Shown: positions 21,371 through 33,901, counted from the first letter of the stretch. The stretch: DNA of 64,000 nucleotides from Cystobasidiopsis lactophilus (GCA_001599975.1 BCIO01000007.1:190595-254594), one strand, 5' to 3'. Notes: generated by a model from the letters alone, not told the origin. Made by a program: numbers and translations.

Positions 21371-23907
21371 TCAGAACACCGAGTCATTGCGGCGCACACG
21401 CCGACCCACCTTCGCGGCGGTGGCAAGTTGGGCGTAAAGCTGGCGGCGACGGTCTTTTAGGCTTGGGTCTTGAGGAACTTGCGAGGCTATCTGGTGTAGA
21501 ATCTCGCCTTCCAGATCTTGGAGCGATTCCTCAAACCGGTGAAGTGATTTTTCGATGGAAGTGCGCCGGTAGCTGTCTTCGCACTCGTGCCAGTCATTAG
21601 CAATTGGGTGCAGACGCCGATTTCGATATCCAGTGATAACATCTCTGACTCCTATCCTGGTAATAAGTATTGTGAGAGCTGATTCAAGGAATTGAAGGTA
21701 CCATTCTGCCATTTGTGCAGATTCTGCAGCTGATCCACCAGGTCAATTGGAGCAACATCGTTGATTGCTTCCGAAAGTTGAACAAATCCGGGTTTGGGTT
21801 GCAGCAGAAGAGTTTCGGATTGCTTCGAGTGACAGAATCGAAGGTGGGCCCGATCCATGAGACTTTGCGGGATGACGGCCTGAGTATAGTTGGACAAGAT
21901 TTGGAGATGTCGCAATGTCAAGGAGAATCCACGGGCGTAGTACTTGGCTAGCTGCGAGGGACAATCTGGGTGCAGGGCCTCGGTCAAAATTCGATGTTCA
22001 AAGAGGTTTTCCAAGATTTGTTCGTCGTTGATGTAGAAATCCTGCCCTATGAAAGTCAGCACGCTTAATGGGAAGGGCGCTGCGTACTTACGTTAAGAAA
22101 TTTGTGCAGGTACAGCGTTTGCTCGTCGTAGATTGTTGGACAGCAGTGCGTGCCTTCGTCAGGCAAACTCTGCTCACTTTCCCCGACAACTTTTAAAAAG
22201 GTTTCTCTCCAGCTCTCAAGATCTTCGTATTCCACGCCAAGCCCGCCTTGAGTGTCGGCGCAGCTGCCGAGACAGGACGAACACGTTGTGCGAATGGGCC
22301 CCCATCGTGCGACGGTCTGAAGGGTCTGAGAGACAAGAAAGGGGCGCAAAGTGGACTGGTTGACAATGGAGGGGAAGGCTGTTGCCAAAGCCAATAGGAG
22401 GCTACCGGCGTTATCCGCGAGCATCAAGCTAACGAGAGCCGTCAAGATTGCTTTACGCTGGAAGGAAAGGTCGCGAGTGCGAAGGAAGGTGCAAATGGCG
22501 TTTGAATCCAAATGCGGTCGGCAAAGGACCCCAACCATTATCAAGGCTGTGATGGGAAACTTCGCCCAATGTAAGCGATGTCCTCAGTCCGGTCACCAAG
22601 CTTGACCAACCGGAACGTCAGAGAGGTGTACACTGGGGTTTTTGTCGAAGCAGGCTGAGACAAACCCAAGCTGCAAAGACTCCAACTTGGGGTGACGCAA
22701 GTTGCTTTGTGCATCTGCAAAGAGATGTTTGGCGATGGCCAGGTTGAAAGGATCGAAGTCATCCTCTCTCCATATTGCCCTGGCGTGCAATGTAATGTCA
22801 AAGCCCAGCTGCCCTCTCTTGTCCATCAGGACCAACGCCTCAGCAAGTGCGTCTTGATTGAGAAGTGTGTCCATGTCGCGTAGGCGTCCCATCACGCCAG
22901 AAGTCAAAATAGAAGTGGGCCCGATGTGATTGGGGAACATGTGACGCTGGATGCAGGCCACGGCGCTGAAAACGTCCTCCACAGTTTTGCAGGTCGCCAA
23001 CCTGGATGCCGTGATATGGCTGACGTGCATTGGCCAGAAGTCGGAAGCAAATCGCTTCAAACAAGTCCAGATACGATCATCCGAGGTGTCCGCCAAGAGT
23101 TCGAGGCTAGCGTCATATGGAAATGAGTTGGAGTGAAGTGGGCGAAGCTGGCATTTGTCGACAGCCCTTTCCATTTCTTCGACCCGGGAGTTCCAGTCAT
23201 TTTGCACTTGCATGCTGTTGGGATTAGCGGCCAGAAGATGGCAAACACCGACAAGGTGCTCCAACGCCTCCCCGAAACTCATCCAGTCGGGGACACTGGG
23301 CTCGACTGGGTAGCGGGAGGCGGCCTCGGCGACAATGTGGCAGAAGACGATAGCGCCGATCCGATTTGGGCGACCCCAGTTTGTATAGGATCCCGCGAGG
23401 TCGAAGTCGAGCGACGGTTGAGAGGTGTAGCTGCAGATGAGTTGCTGCACGGCGAGTTGGGGAAGGGCAGCTCCTCGAAGATGGAGGTGATCGACGACAT
23501 CAACAGTACAGCACACACCTGCCATTCCGATAGCGTGCACGAAAGCGTTTCCTCTTCCGACTCGAGCGATAAGCCATTGGGCAGTCGTTGAAGGCCGGGA
23601 GAATATGGACCACAGCCTGTGATTCGCCAGATAAGCACGCTGCAGCGATTGGAGGAAGAATATCCTTACTTCTTGCAGGTGAGAACAAGTCGAGAGAGCT
23701 TCTTGCGGTCAATCAAACTGCGACCTTCCTCGCACCAAACGTCCAGCTCAAACTCCTCCTCTGCTTCAAGAAGCAGCACCCGCACGAGCAGCTCCTCGGG
23801 CTGTTGGTACGCTTGAGCATGCAACAAGCAGTGTTGCTTCCTAGAAAGCCTCTTACCATTGAGAGAAGCGAGCATCCTGATTGAGCGTGCGCAGCACCGC
23901 TTGCCAT
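21371..23907 (-). CDS. Large helical protein of unknown function, tandem copy 1
   Basis: Start MASGAAHAQSGCSLLSM at 23907, an intron with GTAAGA donor, then PEELLVRVLLLEAEEEFELD. The main exon (about 22595-23600) begins TTAQWLIARVGRGNAFVHA and reads as many amphipathic helices (VVDHLHLRGAALPQLAVQQ, RIWTCLKRFASDFWPMHVS, LVLMDKRGQLGFDITLH). Further exons give VGVLCRPHLDSNAICTFLR, LAKYYARGFSLTLRHLQIL and a C-terminal exon ending TAAKVGRRVRRNDSVF, stop at 21371. It has no signal peptide and no membrane helices. The spacing of short helices recalls ankyrin- or HEAT-like folds, but no known consensus is met. It is the partner of the next gene, same order and strand. Likely a basidiomycete-restricted family. 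Confidence 0.65.
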
Positions 23908-24453
23908 GATAGAGATGAATCCGGTTGCTGGAAGTCTAGCAGCTTTACACAGATCCCTGTGCGATGTGTGCGAGCGAGTAGCACAAATGTAAAGGGCGTT
24001 CGTTCGTGGGGGACAGGTCAACCCGCGCCTTGCTGGACAAGAGCGGAGGGAACTTGTTTTCGGCACGGTGGCGAAGCGCTCGGAGTGCAAAGTCGTGGGA
24101 AGCATTACAAGGTTGAGCAGTCAATGCAGCTCAAAAGGGCTACTCGATGGAGTGAAAGAGAAGGGTGCCACAAAGAGCCCAAGGCCTAAATGCATCTGCC
24201 CCTTCTCTCTTCCACCAGCCAGCGCTCTCGCTACTCCGCTTCTGTAGATCCAAAATCTCGAACCGTCCTGGCATTTTAATCAGCATATGACAAAATTGGA
24301 CAACAGAAACCGACACACGATGAAAGAAGAAAAGATTATTGTGCCCGATACAACTTTGGACGCAGGACGTAGCATGTGGACTGATGGAGTTCGATGCCTC
24401 GCCTGGCTCAAGTAGTTGTATAGATGCCGCCAGGCTATGATATCTGGCTCACC
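23908..24453. other. Intergenic between the two tandem copies
   Basis: Promoter of copy 1 and 3' flank of copy 2. No open stretch with protein-like features. Confidence 0.5.
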
Positions 24454-27021
24454 TCAGCGGCGACGAACGGAGGGCGGAAGATTGATCCCAGACTCGGTGG
24501 CGAACGTGGAGTAAATTTCGCGCCGAGTTCGACCATGTTCACGGTAGGTCGAATAATCGTCAGAATCCTCTTTTAGCAGAATTTGCTTGAGAATCTCGTC
24601 TTCGCGGTCTCGGAGGACATCGAGAACATGGCGCAAAGTCTTGAGAGGAGCGGTCAGTGCAGCAGCCATTTCGATCGATGGATGACGCGAGCATAGGGTT
24701 TCTAGTCGATCGCGGTCGAGGCGGTCATAAATTTCAGTAACGCCTGCGTTACATGAGCGGTATACAGATGGCATGGCGCAAGATCTTACCTGAGATCCAG
24801 CGAAGGACATTTCGCAATTGAGCTTCAAGCTGAGGGGGTGCTACATCGTCAACAGATGCGGAGAGCTGGATCAGGCCATTTCGGGGTCGGAGCAAAGGAG
24901 CTTCGCTCTGGCTGCGCCGGCAAAACCGCAAATGCACTCGATCCAGCAATGAGTCCGGCACGCTAAAGCTGGCGAAGCAAGAGAGGACTTCAAGTTGCCG
25001 GAGAGTCATGGAGAACCCAAGAGCGTAATAGTCGGATAAGTGAGAGGGGGTATCGCGCTGGCACCCTTCTGTGAACACGCAGTGGTCGAACAAGACAGCC
25101 AGGACATCTTGATCCTCCAAAAACGTATTCTGTGCACTTGTGTCAGCAAAGTTTGGTGAGCAGACGAATTCGCGCACGTAAAGCACAGTGTGCAAAAACA
25201 CGGTTGTCTCATCAACCACTTCTGGCTCGCCCTCGGGATGCCATTCTGTCCAACGGCGCTGCGTCTCCCCCGTTTCCACTGAGAACGCACGCCTCACTTT
25301 CTCGTCATCGATATACTCCCAAAAGTCTTCTGGTGCCGTGCCGCTCCTCGCGAGAGCTGACGAGAAGCCCCCGTAATCTCGAGAGATATCAAACGGCGAG
25401 ACGTCACGAGTAGCGACGAGAGAGCGAAGAACAGCCTTTGAAACAATCTGGGGGAAGCTGGTCATCAACGCCGACAGCATTGCCCCAGAATTGCTGAGGT
25501 ACATTAAGCTTTGAAGAGCTGGCCAAATCGCTTGGCGCTTGAAATCGATATCGCGTGTCCTTAGGTAGTCGCACACTTTCGTCGAATCCAGATGGGGTCG
25601 ACGGATGACTCTGGTAATCATCCCCGGGGTGATGAGAAACTGGAAGATGGCGTCAGTTAAATCTCCTGGGGACAAACAAGAAAAGACCTCACCGGGACGT
25701 CGGCAACCGTAGCAGGTGACACTTTTTTAAAACACCCACACACAAATTCATGCTCGTAAATCTCCAAATTATAGCGGTCGGATGCGTCAGGCAGGCCCCA
25801 GGCCTGGCGCAGAAGTTCCAAGTCGAAAGCCGTCAACTCGATTCCTTCGTTTATGGCGTAGTTCACCATGAAGAAAGGATCAAAATTCAACTGGTCTCTT
25901 GCGTCCAAAGCCAGCAAAGCTGCCGCGATCACCGCTTGGTTGTTGAAAGATTTCGAGCTTTCCAGAAAGTCAAGGTGATCACCGGATAAGACGGACGTGT
26001 CGCCGAGATGGTTTGGATAGAAAAAGCGTTGAATGGTGGCCAGACCTTCGACAACCGCATCCACGTCCCGACAAGTCCTCAGCTTCGCAGCAACGATGGA
26101 GTTCTCGAGGACGTGCCAAAAATCGGAGGAAAAACGGTGCAAGCAGCTCCAAAGGGGACTGTGATTGCTGAGGGCTAAAGAATCTATGACCCGGTCGAAT
26201 GATACCGGGACTTCGTAGTCGAGGGCGCGTGTTTGGAAGGTAGTCGCGGCTCGTTCGATCTGGTCCACCAGCGCATCGCGGTGATTTTGCAGAGATAGAC
26301 TATTTGGGTTGTCGATGACAAGCTGGCAGACATTGGGAAGCAGCTCCAAAGCGCCGGTGCAGCCGTGGAAGAAATCCGGGCTGGTGTCCAGTTCATAGCG
26401 AGACGACGCTTCGGCGATGACATGAGCGAAGACAGTGGCGTTGATGCGCTCGGGTTTCCCCCAATCGGGGTACGTGCCCAAACCGAAGGACAGGCGTGGC
26501 ATCCCGGAAGGTAGCGTCCTCTGCGCGCTGTAGGAGGACAGAAGATCTTGAACGTGTAGCTTTGGGAGAGCAGCGCCTTGTCGCCAAAGCTGCTTGAGCA
26601 CCTCGACAGAGCAGAGTGCCCCGGCCAGACCGATAGCGTGGACGAAGGCGTTTCCTCGGCCGGCTCGAGCGATGAGCCATTGGGCGGCTGTTGACGATTG
26701 GGCAAAAGTCGTCCAGCATCTTTTCAACAAAAATTAGACCCCAAACCGCTTGCACTCGATTTGTACAGTACTGACCTTCTGGACGCCAAAGCCAGCCCGG
26801 GCAGCTCTTTGCGATCCAGCAGACCCCGGTCATTTTCACCTCTCACATCCAGCTCAAAGTCCTCCTCCGCTTGCAGCATCAACACGCGCACAAAGAGTTC
26901 CTCGGGCTAGGTGTGGTTCAGCATGCCTGAAAAGTGGTTGGCCATCATGCGAAAGCCTCACCAATGAAAGAAGCGAAGGTCGACTTGCCACTGGCGAGCT
27001 CAAACTCGAGTTGTCGCTCAT
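24454..27021 (-). CDS. Large helical protein of unknown function, tandem copy 2
   Basis: Same plan as the gene at 21.4-23.9 kb: short first exon MSDNSSLSSPVASRPSLLSL at 27021, intron, PEELFVRVLMLQAEEDFELD, then the long exon STAAQWLIARAGRGNAFVHA (25657-26700) and LLALDARDQLNFDPFFMVN. Next come VIRRPHLDSTKVCDYLRTRD, LSDYYALGFSMTLRQLEVL and FRRRSQSE-type segments, and a last exon GVTEIYDRLDRDRLETL to GINLPPSVRRR, stop at 24454. About 800 residues. Introns fall at matching places, but protein identity with copy 1 is only moderate, so the duplication is old. Ala/Leu-rich helices without transmembrane segments; function unknown. Confidence 0.65.
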
Positions 27022-27432
27022 GGCTCGTAGCCTCCTCAGGCCCTGGAGCACTCGAAAGAGCTCTCAAAGTCTTCTCTGGCTGAACGGACGGGCACCGAAG
27101 GCGGACGATCACTCCAGAGTTCCCACAAGTGGAATTGTCTGCGGGTTCGGCTCGGGTCGGGTCAAATACAGTCTGCGGACGTCGTTTTGCCCTTCGCCCA
27201 TTAGACCGCCAACCCGCGTTTCTCTCGGCTCTCCTGCACTCGACCACCCGAACCCTCTCAAAGGGCAGGGCATGCATCAACCCAAAAGAAAATCACAACC
27301 GAAATGGATCGGACTGCAACTTCCGCGCATTACGTCAAATGCTCGAGCGAGTGGCGGCTGGATTGATATTTTTTGCGCCCCTTCTGCCTGCCAGCTGCCC
27401 CAAGGACTCGAAGAAACGCATACACACAGAGC
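27022..27432. promoter_or_regulatory. Shared 5' region, copy-2 gene and exporter
   Basis: 411 bp between two divergent starts, so it must hold both promoters. No clear TATA box or repeated operator is seen. Confidence 0.45.
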
Positions 27433-29115
27433 ATGCGAAACACCAGCCAGTCCCCTGGACACTTGGAAAATGGTCTTGAAGAGGAGACTCAAGAGGTGAA
27501 CGATCCGACAAAAGATGAGGTCGCCATCGATGTGCAGAATGCCCACGCTCTTGGTTTAAAGGTGCCCAAGGGCCGGTGGGAGAAGCGAGCTCTGCTGTTC
27601 ACACCCAGCTGGTTCAGTATAAACATGGGTCAGCTTCCGTCTCTTCATGCGGCCATTGAGACCCCTGACCTCAGCCGCAAGAAAGGCACCGGCATTGTCT
27701 CGATTCTATTGCACCAGATGCCATACCAATTCCCAGGTCTGGACATCATCTCCATTGTCCTCTTTGTGGCCAACGTTCTTCTCTTCTCCTTCTTCCTGGC
27801 TCTCTCCATCGTACGATACACACTGTGGCCCAAAGTTTTGTTGGTCATTTTCTATTAGTCCCTGTGTAGCTGACCCTAACCTGCGAGCTCTTGAAGCCAC
27901 ATGATGCTTGTACATCCGAGCCAGGCCTTCTTTTTAGGAACATTCTCGTAGGTCATTCCTCTGCCGGCCAAACTGCATGCTTGACGCAATGTTGGAAGGA
28001 TGGGATTTGCTACTCTTGTCAATATGGTTGCTTTTGTTGGTATACCGGCGTTTGGCCAAGGGTTTGTGGTGCTGGCATGGACCATGTGGTGGATTGATGC
28101 CGCCATATCTCTGCTGGTCAACCTGGGCGTGGTATGCTAGCTTCTTTAACCCTTTACCCACATCTAAAGCTGGCCCTGGAGCAGCTTTTTGTTCTGTTCA
28201 CCTATCAGACACAATCCTTGGACACTCTCAATGGAACCTGGCTTCTTCCTGCGGTATCTCCCATCGTGTCCGCCGCATCGGGCGCCATTCTTGCCGGCTA
28301 TTTGCCGCCGCACCATGCTCGGCTAACTATCGTGGTCTCCTACATCCTATGGGGCACCGGTTTCCCTGTTGCGATCCTTTTGATGGCGTCCTACGTCCAG
28401 CGCCTCGCCCTCCACCACCTGCCTCCGGCTGCGGCAATCGTATCATGTTTTCTACCTCTTGGGCCTTGTGGGCAAGGTGCTTTTGGTTTGTTGACGCTCA
28501 GCAAAGTCATTCGCAAGCTGGCCGAAGGAGATGGCGTTTTTCTTGGCGGGGCAAGCTTGAATGCGCCAGCACAGGCGGAGGTTATGGCTTTGACAGTATA
28601 TGCAGCGACTATTCCCATCGCCCTTGTAATTTGGGGCTTCGGCTTTTTCTGGCTCGTAATTGCCGGTGCGCCTCCATATCTGTGTGTCCGAAAAGATAAG
28701 AGCGCTTGATTCCAACGCTTGCTTTCGACAGTCGCCGCTGTCGTGAAGGTGGTTTTTCAGGACAAGATGCCCTTCAACATTGGATGGTATGCCCTCTCTT
28801 CCTGCTTTTTTGCTGTTTTGTTGCTCAAGTTTTGCATGAAGGTGGGGGTTCACCTTTCCCCTTGGCGTTTTTATCACTGCAACCTTCTCACTGGGAGAGC
28901 AATTGGACTCGATGGTGAGTCTTGTACTGGTCCTGCCTTTACCTTAAGCTGACCTGAAAAGGTGCGATGTGCAGGCGTTCAGTATTTTGGGCACGATACT
29001 GACTGGCGCCTTGGTCCTCTTGTGGCTCTATGTAGCGATCCGTACGACGCATGGAGCCATGACTGGCATCATGTTTGCAGCGCCCTGTCTTGGAGACTTG
29101 GGCAAGGATCTCTGA
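27433..29115 (+). CDS. Sulfite efflux / C4-dicarboxylate transporter (TDT family, Ssu1/Mae1-like)
   Basis: Membrane exporter of the tellurite-resistance/dicarboxylate transporter family, exporting sulfite or moving malate at the plasma membrane. Start MRNTSQSPGHLENGLEEET at 27433, acidic N-terminus, then the family hallmark FTPSWFSINMGTGIVSILLH. Later exons give HPSQAFFLGTF, MGFATLVNMVAFVGIPAFG, TWLLPAVSPIVSAASGAILA, HLPPAAAIVSCFLPLGPCGQ, MPFNIGWWGFTFPLGVF and a last helix ALVLLWLYVAIRT, end GKDL at 29113. About ten membrane helices and six or so introns. The PLGPxGQ and NIGWWGFTFP motifs match the Ssu1 branch; substrate cannot be fixed from sequence alone. Confidence 0.85.
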
Positions 29116-29362
29116 GCCTTCTACCTGACCAGTGAATCCTGCAATAATACGGGCACTCGTATGAGCTCTCAAATGGTTGAACGACGAGCCCGAAAGTCAG
29201 AAAGCGGACGATCACGTCCAAGAAGATTGCCGCGGTAAAAAGTTGATTACTACTGTGCCACGACCAACGACTGGTAGCGCAAGCCAGAACGGGATAACAG
29301 CCGGTAGAGGCCACAGATCAATGCAGTATAAGGAGATTTACAACGACAGGCCAATTACAATA

Positions 29363-31160
29363 TTAGAGGGGAGCGGGCGATTCAGGTGGCGAGTCGGGGT
29401 GCGAGTCGCTGCCTGGGATGGCATCGGTGTCGGTGGCAAAGATGATAGAGTCGACCAAGGAGGCTTTGGCAGGCTTGTGCTTGGAAGGCTGGCGTGGGAA
29501 CATTGAGCGGCGGGCGGTTCCGTCGGGAGTGCCGGGCTGCGTCAGAGGCGTCGCTGGTTCGGAGGACGGTGGCGGCGGAAGGGGGAGCATGTGACCCATT
29601 AGGTTGATCTTGGTGCGCATGTAGCGCTCCAGTTCGGGTGCCACCGTCGTGCTGCCGCCGATCATGCCAACGCCCGAGTCGCGCTCGGCGGCCATCTCCT
29701 CCGCCTCCGAGTCGGTCTCCGAAAAGAACTCGCCCGTGGAGAAATCACTGCCTTCGCCGTCTGCTGAGGAGGCTCGGATGACATCCATTGACGGCTTGGC
29801 GCGAAGTGGAGGCCGAGGCTTGCGGCGGCTCTTGGAGCGCTTCTTGGTCGACTTGTGACCGAGCTGCTTGTAGAAACGAGGTACCATAGGCACACGCTCC
29901 ACCACCTGGATGCCGTCCTCGCTGGCCTGCTTGACCTTTTCCGGGTTGTTGGTCAGCAGCTTGACCTGGCCGACTCCCAGATCCTTCAAGATGCCCGCCG
30001 CCAAGTCGTACGTCCTTGAATCAGAAGCGTGGCCTAAAGCGAGGTTGGCAGAGACGGTGTCGTGTCCCATCTCTTGGAGGTTGTACGCCCGGACCTTTTC
30101 GAGCAAGCCAATCCCTCTGCCCTCCTGTCGGAGATAAACAATGACGCCCCGCCCAGCTTCACAGGTCGAAATCAAGCGGAAGGCCTCGTCCAGCTGCTCG
30201 CCACAGTCGCACCGCTGGGAGCCGATGGTCTCGCCAGTGAAGCATTCGGAGTGGATTCGGATTAGGGTCGGCTCTTCGGAGGTGTGCGCCGAAAAGTAGG
30301 ACGGTTTCGACGGCTCTTTCTGAGACGAGGTGAGGCGGCCAACATAGGCGCCGCGGACGATGCGCTCCTCCGCCGTCTCCCCTGGGTTCCACTCGGCGTC
30401 AAGCGACCGCGAGCGAATCCACCTAGGATCAACCGAGTCTGGTAAGCTTGCTACGTCGCACTCTAGCTGGGCGCGGTCGAAGACGAAGGCGAGGTGCTCT
30501 TTGGTGTCTCTGTTGTTTTTGTAAACGTGAAGAAAGACGTCGCCATATGGGGTCGGCACCCTGGTTCGGGCTTGGCAGAGCATTTGCAAAGAAGAGGAAG
30601 GGGGTGTGGGTTTGAGAGAGGCATTGGCGGCGGGCCGGAGGGTCTTGGAGAGGTTGATGCGGTCGCCGGTGGTAGAGGGGCGGCGAGGTTTCTTGGGCGG
30701 CCCACCCTCCCTCTTGGCTGCGGCTCGCTCCAAATGCACATGCCGGGGCGCCTGCTTGCTGTGCAGTGCCGACCGGTCGATCTTGCCCCAGCCGGGCGCT
30801 GGCACTTCGTCGCATCTCGAATAAAGGCTGGCGTGGGGGTACATCAAGCCGCCGTGCATGTAGTGGTTCCGGGTGCTGCGGGATAATCTTGTTAGCTGCT
30901 GATCATGCACATAAGAACATCCGCGAAGCAGGAGCGCACCCAGGGCCACTGAGAGCGGCAGCTTGCAGCAATAGACCTTCCAACTTGGGTTTCCGGCCCT
31001 CGATCTCGACCTCGCCAGTGACCATCTTGAGGATGTCCAGGTCTTTGGGCGTGGCCTGCCCACCGTGTGAGCAGTTTTTGGAGTGAACATGGGCAGCCAT
31101 GGCCGAGGCTGTGGACGTCGAGACGGAAGAAGCGTCAGCGGGCTCTTGTCGAAATTTCAT
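29363..31160 (-). CDS. RIB1: GTP cyclohydrolase II (riboflavin synthesis, Rib1)
   Basis: First step of riboflavin synthesis: GTP to a diaminopyrimidine with release of formate and pyrophosphate. Exon 1 (30940-31160) starts MKFRQEPADASSVSTST and exon 2 (29363-30875) joins in phase as LSGPGTRNHYMHGG. The core (about residues 250-420) has RIHSECFTGETIGSQRCDCG, with the three zinc cysteines, then YLRQEGRGIGLLEKVRAYNL (catalytic Arg, GTP loop) and LLTNNPEKV. N-terminal 200 residues and a long C-terminal tail, basic then acidic (FSETDSEAEEMAAERDSG), extend well beyond bacterial RibA but are typical of fungal enzymes. The start at 31160 was chosen because the reading continues through the intron; a later Met at MAAHVHSK is possible. 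Confidence 0.92.
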
Positions 31161-31399
31161 GCCCCGTGGAGTTTTCCCTATGTCCGGCCCGCAATGGCGG
31201 GGTACGGCGTTGGCGACAGGCAGCGACTCCGACGTGGCTCAAATCCGTTGTGGAGGCCTACCAGAACAAGAGCCAGAAGACGTGACTGGCCAGCCGAGGC
31301 AATCGATGCGCCCAGCTTCGCCAGAGAGCCTTCCCTCGCTGCTCGCTTGATCCGCCACCGCGACCGTCATTAGTCTTGGCAAAGGGAGTTCGCAAAAGG
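31161..31399. promoter_or_regulatory. Shared 5' region, RIB1 and F-box-like gene
   Basis: About 240 bp between divergent starts. Nothing more specific is seen. Confidence 0.4.
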
Positions 31400-32716
31400 A
31401 TGCTGTCTCGCGCTCTGTCCGTCTTGACCTTTGCGGAGGTCAGACGCAAGCGCAAGAAGCAGAAGGAGTCCAGAGGCCAACTCTCTCCTTTCCAACGACT
31501 CCCCTACGATATCCTGTTCCTCATCTTTTCGATGATCTTCGAACAAGAAAACCTCAAGAGCTTGGTGGATCCGAAAAGACGGACCAGGGACGATTGGATC
31601 ACGGCACGTCGAGCCATTGGCAAGGCTGCTAAGCTTTCTTTGGTCTGCACGACCTTCCGGCTCCCTGCCCTCCAGGCTGGCCTGGCCAACGTCTGGATGC
31701 CTACCTCGGTCTACTCCAGAGAGGATGTTTACTCCGTCAAACCGATCAAGCAAGTCTGGAAGGAGCTCAAGGCCAAACGAGCTCAACTGGATCCATTGAT
31801 GGACTACCTTGCCGGCAAGGCCGCGTATGTGCGCCACTTGCACCTCTACTGGGACACGCAGTGGCTCGCTCGCGTGACGCCGGATGGAATATGGGATCAG
31901 TTCTTCTCAGCCCCTTTCCAATCGGTCCACCTCTGGCTCGACATCGCCCACCCAACACGGCATCCTTCCTTCCCTTACTTTGTCCTCAAATCCAACCTCA
32001 CCAGCCTTTACCTTAACTTTGACACCGATAAGCCCCTCCAAGAGTCTGTGCTTTGCGCGCTGCTGGCCAAGGTCCTCGAAAACGGGGCGACCGACTTGGC
32101 GCACATTGAAGTTTTCGCCACTCAGATGACGGCCAACGGGTTCAGCATCGAGCAGACGGATATCGCTCGCTTTCCCGAGCTGACAACACTGACTGTTCAC
32201 TCGACCCACGTCCTCGCGCCGCTCGTCCGACTGACCACCGCGCTGCGGACCTGCCACATCGGCATCCTCAAATCGTTGGAAGCGCTCCAACTGTTGCCTG
32301 CTGGTCTGAAGCAGCTCACTATCAACAAATTTGCGCCTTCTGCCCACCTCTCCCTCTCCGCCGTCTTGCCTGCCTTAGGAGCACTTGTCGCCCTCCGCGA
32401 CCTCCGCCTTCCCTACCGGCTGGGCCTGCCTCAGGGTGCCTCCCTCTACGTGCTCCTTCCACCCTCCGTCGAACGCCTTTGCTTCACCATGAAGGCTTGG
32501 CCCAACGAGCCTCGGCTGCAGATGCTCCTCAACACTGGGGACCCGGCCTCACAGTTGAAAACAATATACATTGTGATTTTGATACCGGATGAAGAGGAAG
32601 ACGAGGTGGCCAGGACGTTTTGGCTCGACGGAGGCATCATTTGCCATCGGTTGAGCGATCACCCCGTGCGGCTGTTTGGAACCGCTGTCCCACGCTTCCT
32701 CAGCGTGCCTTTCTAG
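31400..32716 (+). CDS. F-box-like protein, tandem copy 1
   Basis: Single uninterrupted exon, unusual for this window. Start MLSRALSVLTFAEVRRK at 31400 (a Met eight codons earlier is also open; this one aligns with the paralogue). Residues about 28-48, SPFQRLPYDILFLIFSMIF, form an F-box-like motif, the Skp1-binding helix of SCF ubiquitin ligases. The rest has irregular leucine-rich stretches (HLSLSAVLPALGALVALRDL, TSLYLNFDTDKPLQES), suited to substrate capture. Ends RFLSVPF at 32716. About 438 residues. The role in ubiquitin ligation is inferred from the F-box only. Confidence 0.75.
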   Translation: MLSRALSVLTFAEVRRKRKKQKESRGQLSPFQRLPYDILFLIFSMIFEQENLKSLVDPKRRTRDDWITARRAIGKAAKLSLVCTTFRLPALQAGLANVWMPTSVYSREDVYSVKPIKQVWKELKAKRAQLDPLMDYLAGKAAYVRHLHLYWDTQWLARVTPDGIWDQFFSAPFQSVHLWLDIAHPTRHPSFPYFVLKSNLTSLYLNFDTDKPLQESVLCALLAKVLENGATDLAHIEVFATQMTANGFSIEQTDIARFPELTTLTVHSTHVLAPLVRLTTALRTCHIGILKSLEALQLLPAGLKQLTINKFAPSAHLSLSAVLPALGALVALRDLRLPYRLGLPQGASLYVLLPPSVERLCFTMKAWPNEPRLQMLLNTGDPASQLKTIYIVILIPDEEEDEVARTFWLDGGIICHRLSDHPVRLFGTAVPRFLSVPF

Positions 32717-33130
32717 CCCTTCAACGCTTTGCTGATGTTCAACGTAAGACTTATTTATCGCAATGGATTTGAAGCGCCTCCCTGATTATGGAGCATTCAG
32801 GGAGGCACTGTCAGACAGCCCACTGGTCCACTTCAGACATGTGTGCTGCCTCAAAGCGTAGTATCTGCTCCACGTGTCACTCGTTGTAAAAGCGAACGAC
32901 CCGGTTTGCCTCTGTATTTTCACATGTGGGACTTCGACACTTCGGCGAGCATTTGAGAAATGGTGTTCCGATCCATGAGTGCACTTGTACAAACGCTGGT
33001 CTGTTTCAGAAAGCATAGATCATATGAACAATGGCCATTTGCCACCCAGTCATCGCATCTCTTGACCAAAAGCTTTGTTGCCGCTCCTTTAACTGCAACT
33101 GCAGTACCATCTAACTGCCGACTTGTCCAA
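32717..33130. other. Intergenic
   Basis: 3' flank of the F-box-like gene. No supported gene. Confidence 0.5.
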
Positions 33131-33901
33131 TCATCGAACTCTACGGCTGCTGATCCTGTAGATCCGCTCGCAGCCTTCCCACTCCCACGCAGAATCTTCC
33201 TCGAAATTCTCGTTGCACTCATGACCGAACGGCATCACCCTCTTGACCGCTCTCATGTCCGAGGTGGAACAAATGTCGAAGTCAGAGACGTCGACAAAGT
33301 CGAGTGGCATGCCATAGCGGTCCATGAAGTCGGCCACGTTCTGGTGGATGCGGTGGAATGCTTCCACATCAGCATCGGTGTACCGATATCCGTTGTTCGC
33401 TTCCATAAAATGACCCTTCCTGAAACGGCCATACAATTAGACGCTTTTGAGCTGTCGGAAGGAGTCGGCGGGGAGTTTGGCGAGGATGGACAAGAACGGG
33501 GCCTCGGTCGTGGTGTGGAGCGTTTCAATTTCTGCGAGAACAGGGTCGCCAGTCATAGGTTCGCTGACGTCCATGTTGCTCTCCTCGAAGTTCGGTGGTA
33601 AACAGACTTCGCCATTGTCTTTGGCAACCAACGTTGTGGCCAAAGGCTGCGCAGCCGCCCATTGTAATTCAGAACCGTGTTGGACGCCATGCAGCAGCCA
33701 GCCAAATTTACCTGGGAGCGAAGCTCTTCCACTAAGCTTTCGACCGTGGAGTAGTAGTTGGTAGTGATGTACAATACAGACATCTCGAGAGAGCAGTCGT
33801 GGCCCAGGACCACTGGCAAGTCGCCACTTTGCGGCTTCAATCATTAAAAACGCGTCGATCTGGTCATGCAATGGGTCTGTCCACTCTCCCGAATTCAGCA
33901 T
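33131..33901 (-). CDS. Possible small gene, unknown
   Basis: Minus-strand pieces look coding: LEMSVLYITTNYYSTVESL (about 33780) up to a GTAAAT donor at about 33711, then PLATTLVAKDNGEVCLPPN to LSILAKLPADSFRQLKS (33450-33650), and NNGYRYTDADVEAFHRIHQ with DFVDVSDFDICS (33240-33410), stop at 33131. The join between the last two pieces would need a 23-nt intron, too short to splice, so either the model is wrong there or the frame is broken. No recognised domain. Confidence 0.35.

Noticed and set aside
20884-21600. 238-codon plus-strand open frame
   Set aside because: Its second half is antisense to the last exon of the unknown gene at 21.4 kb and it shows no conserved motif.
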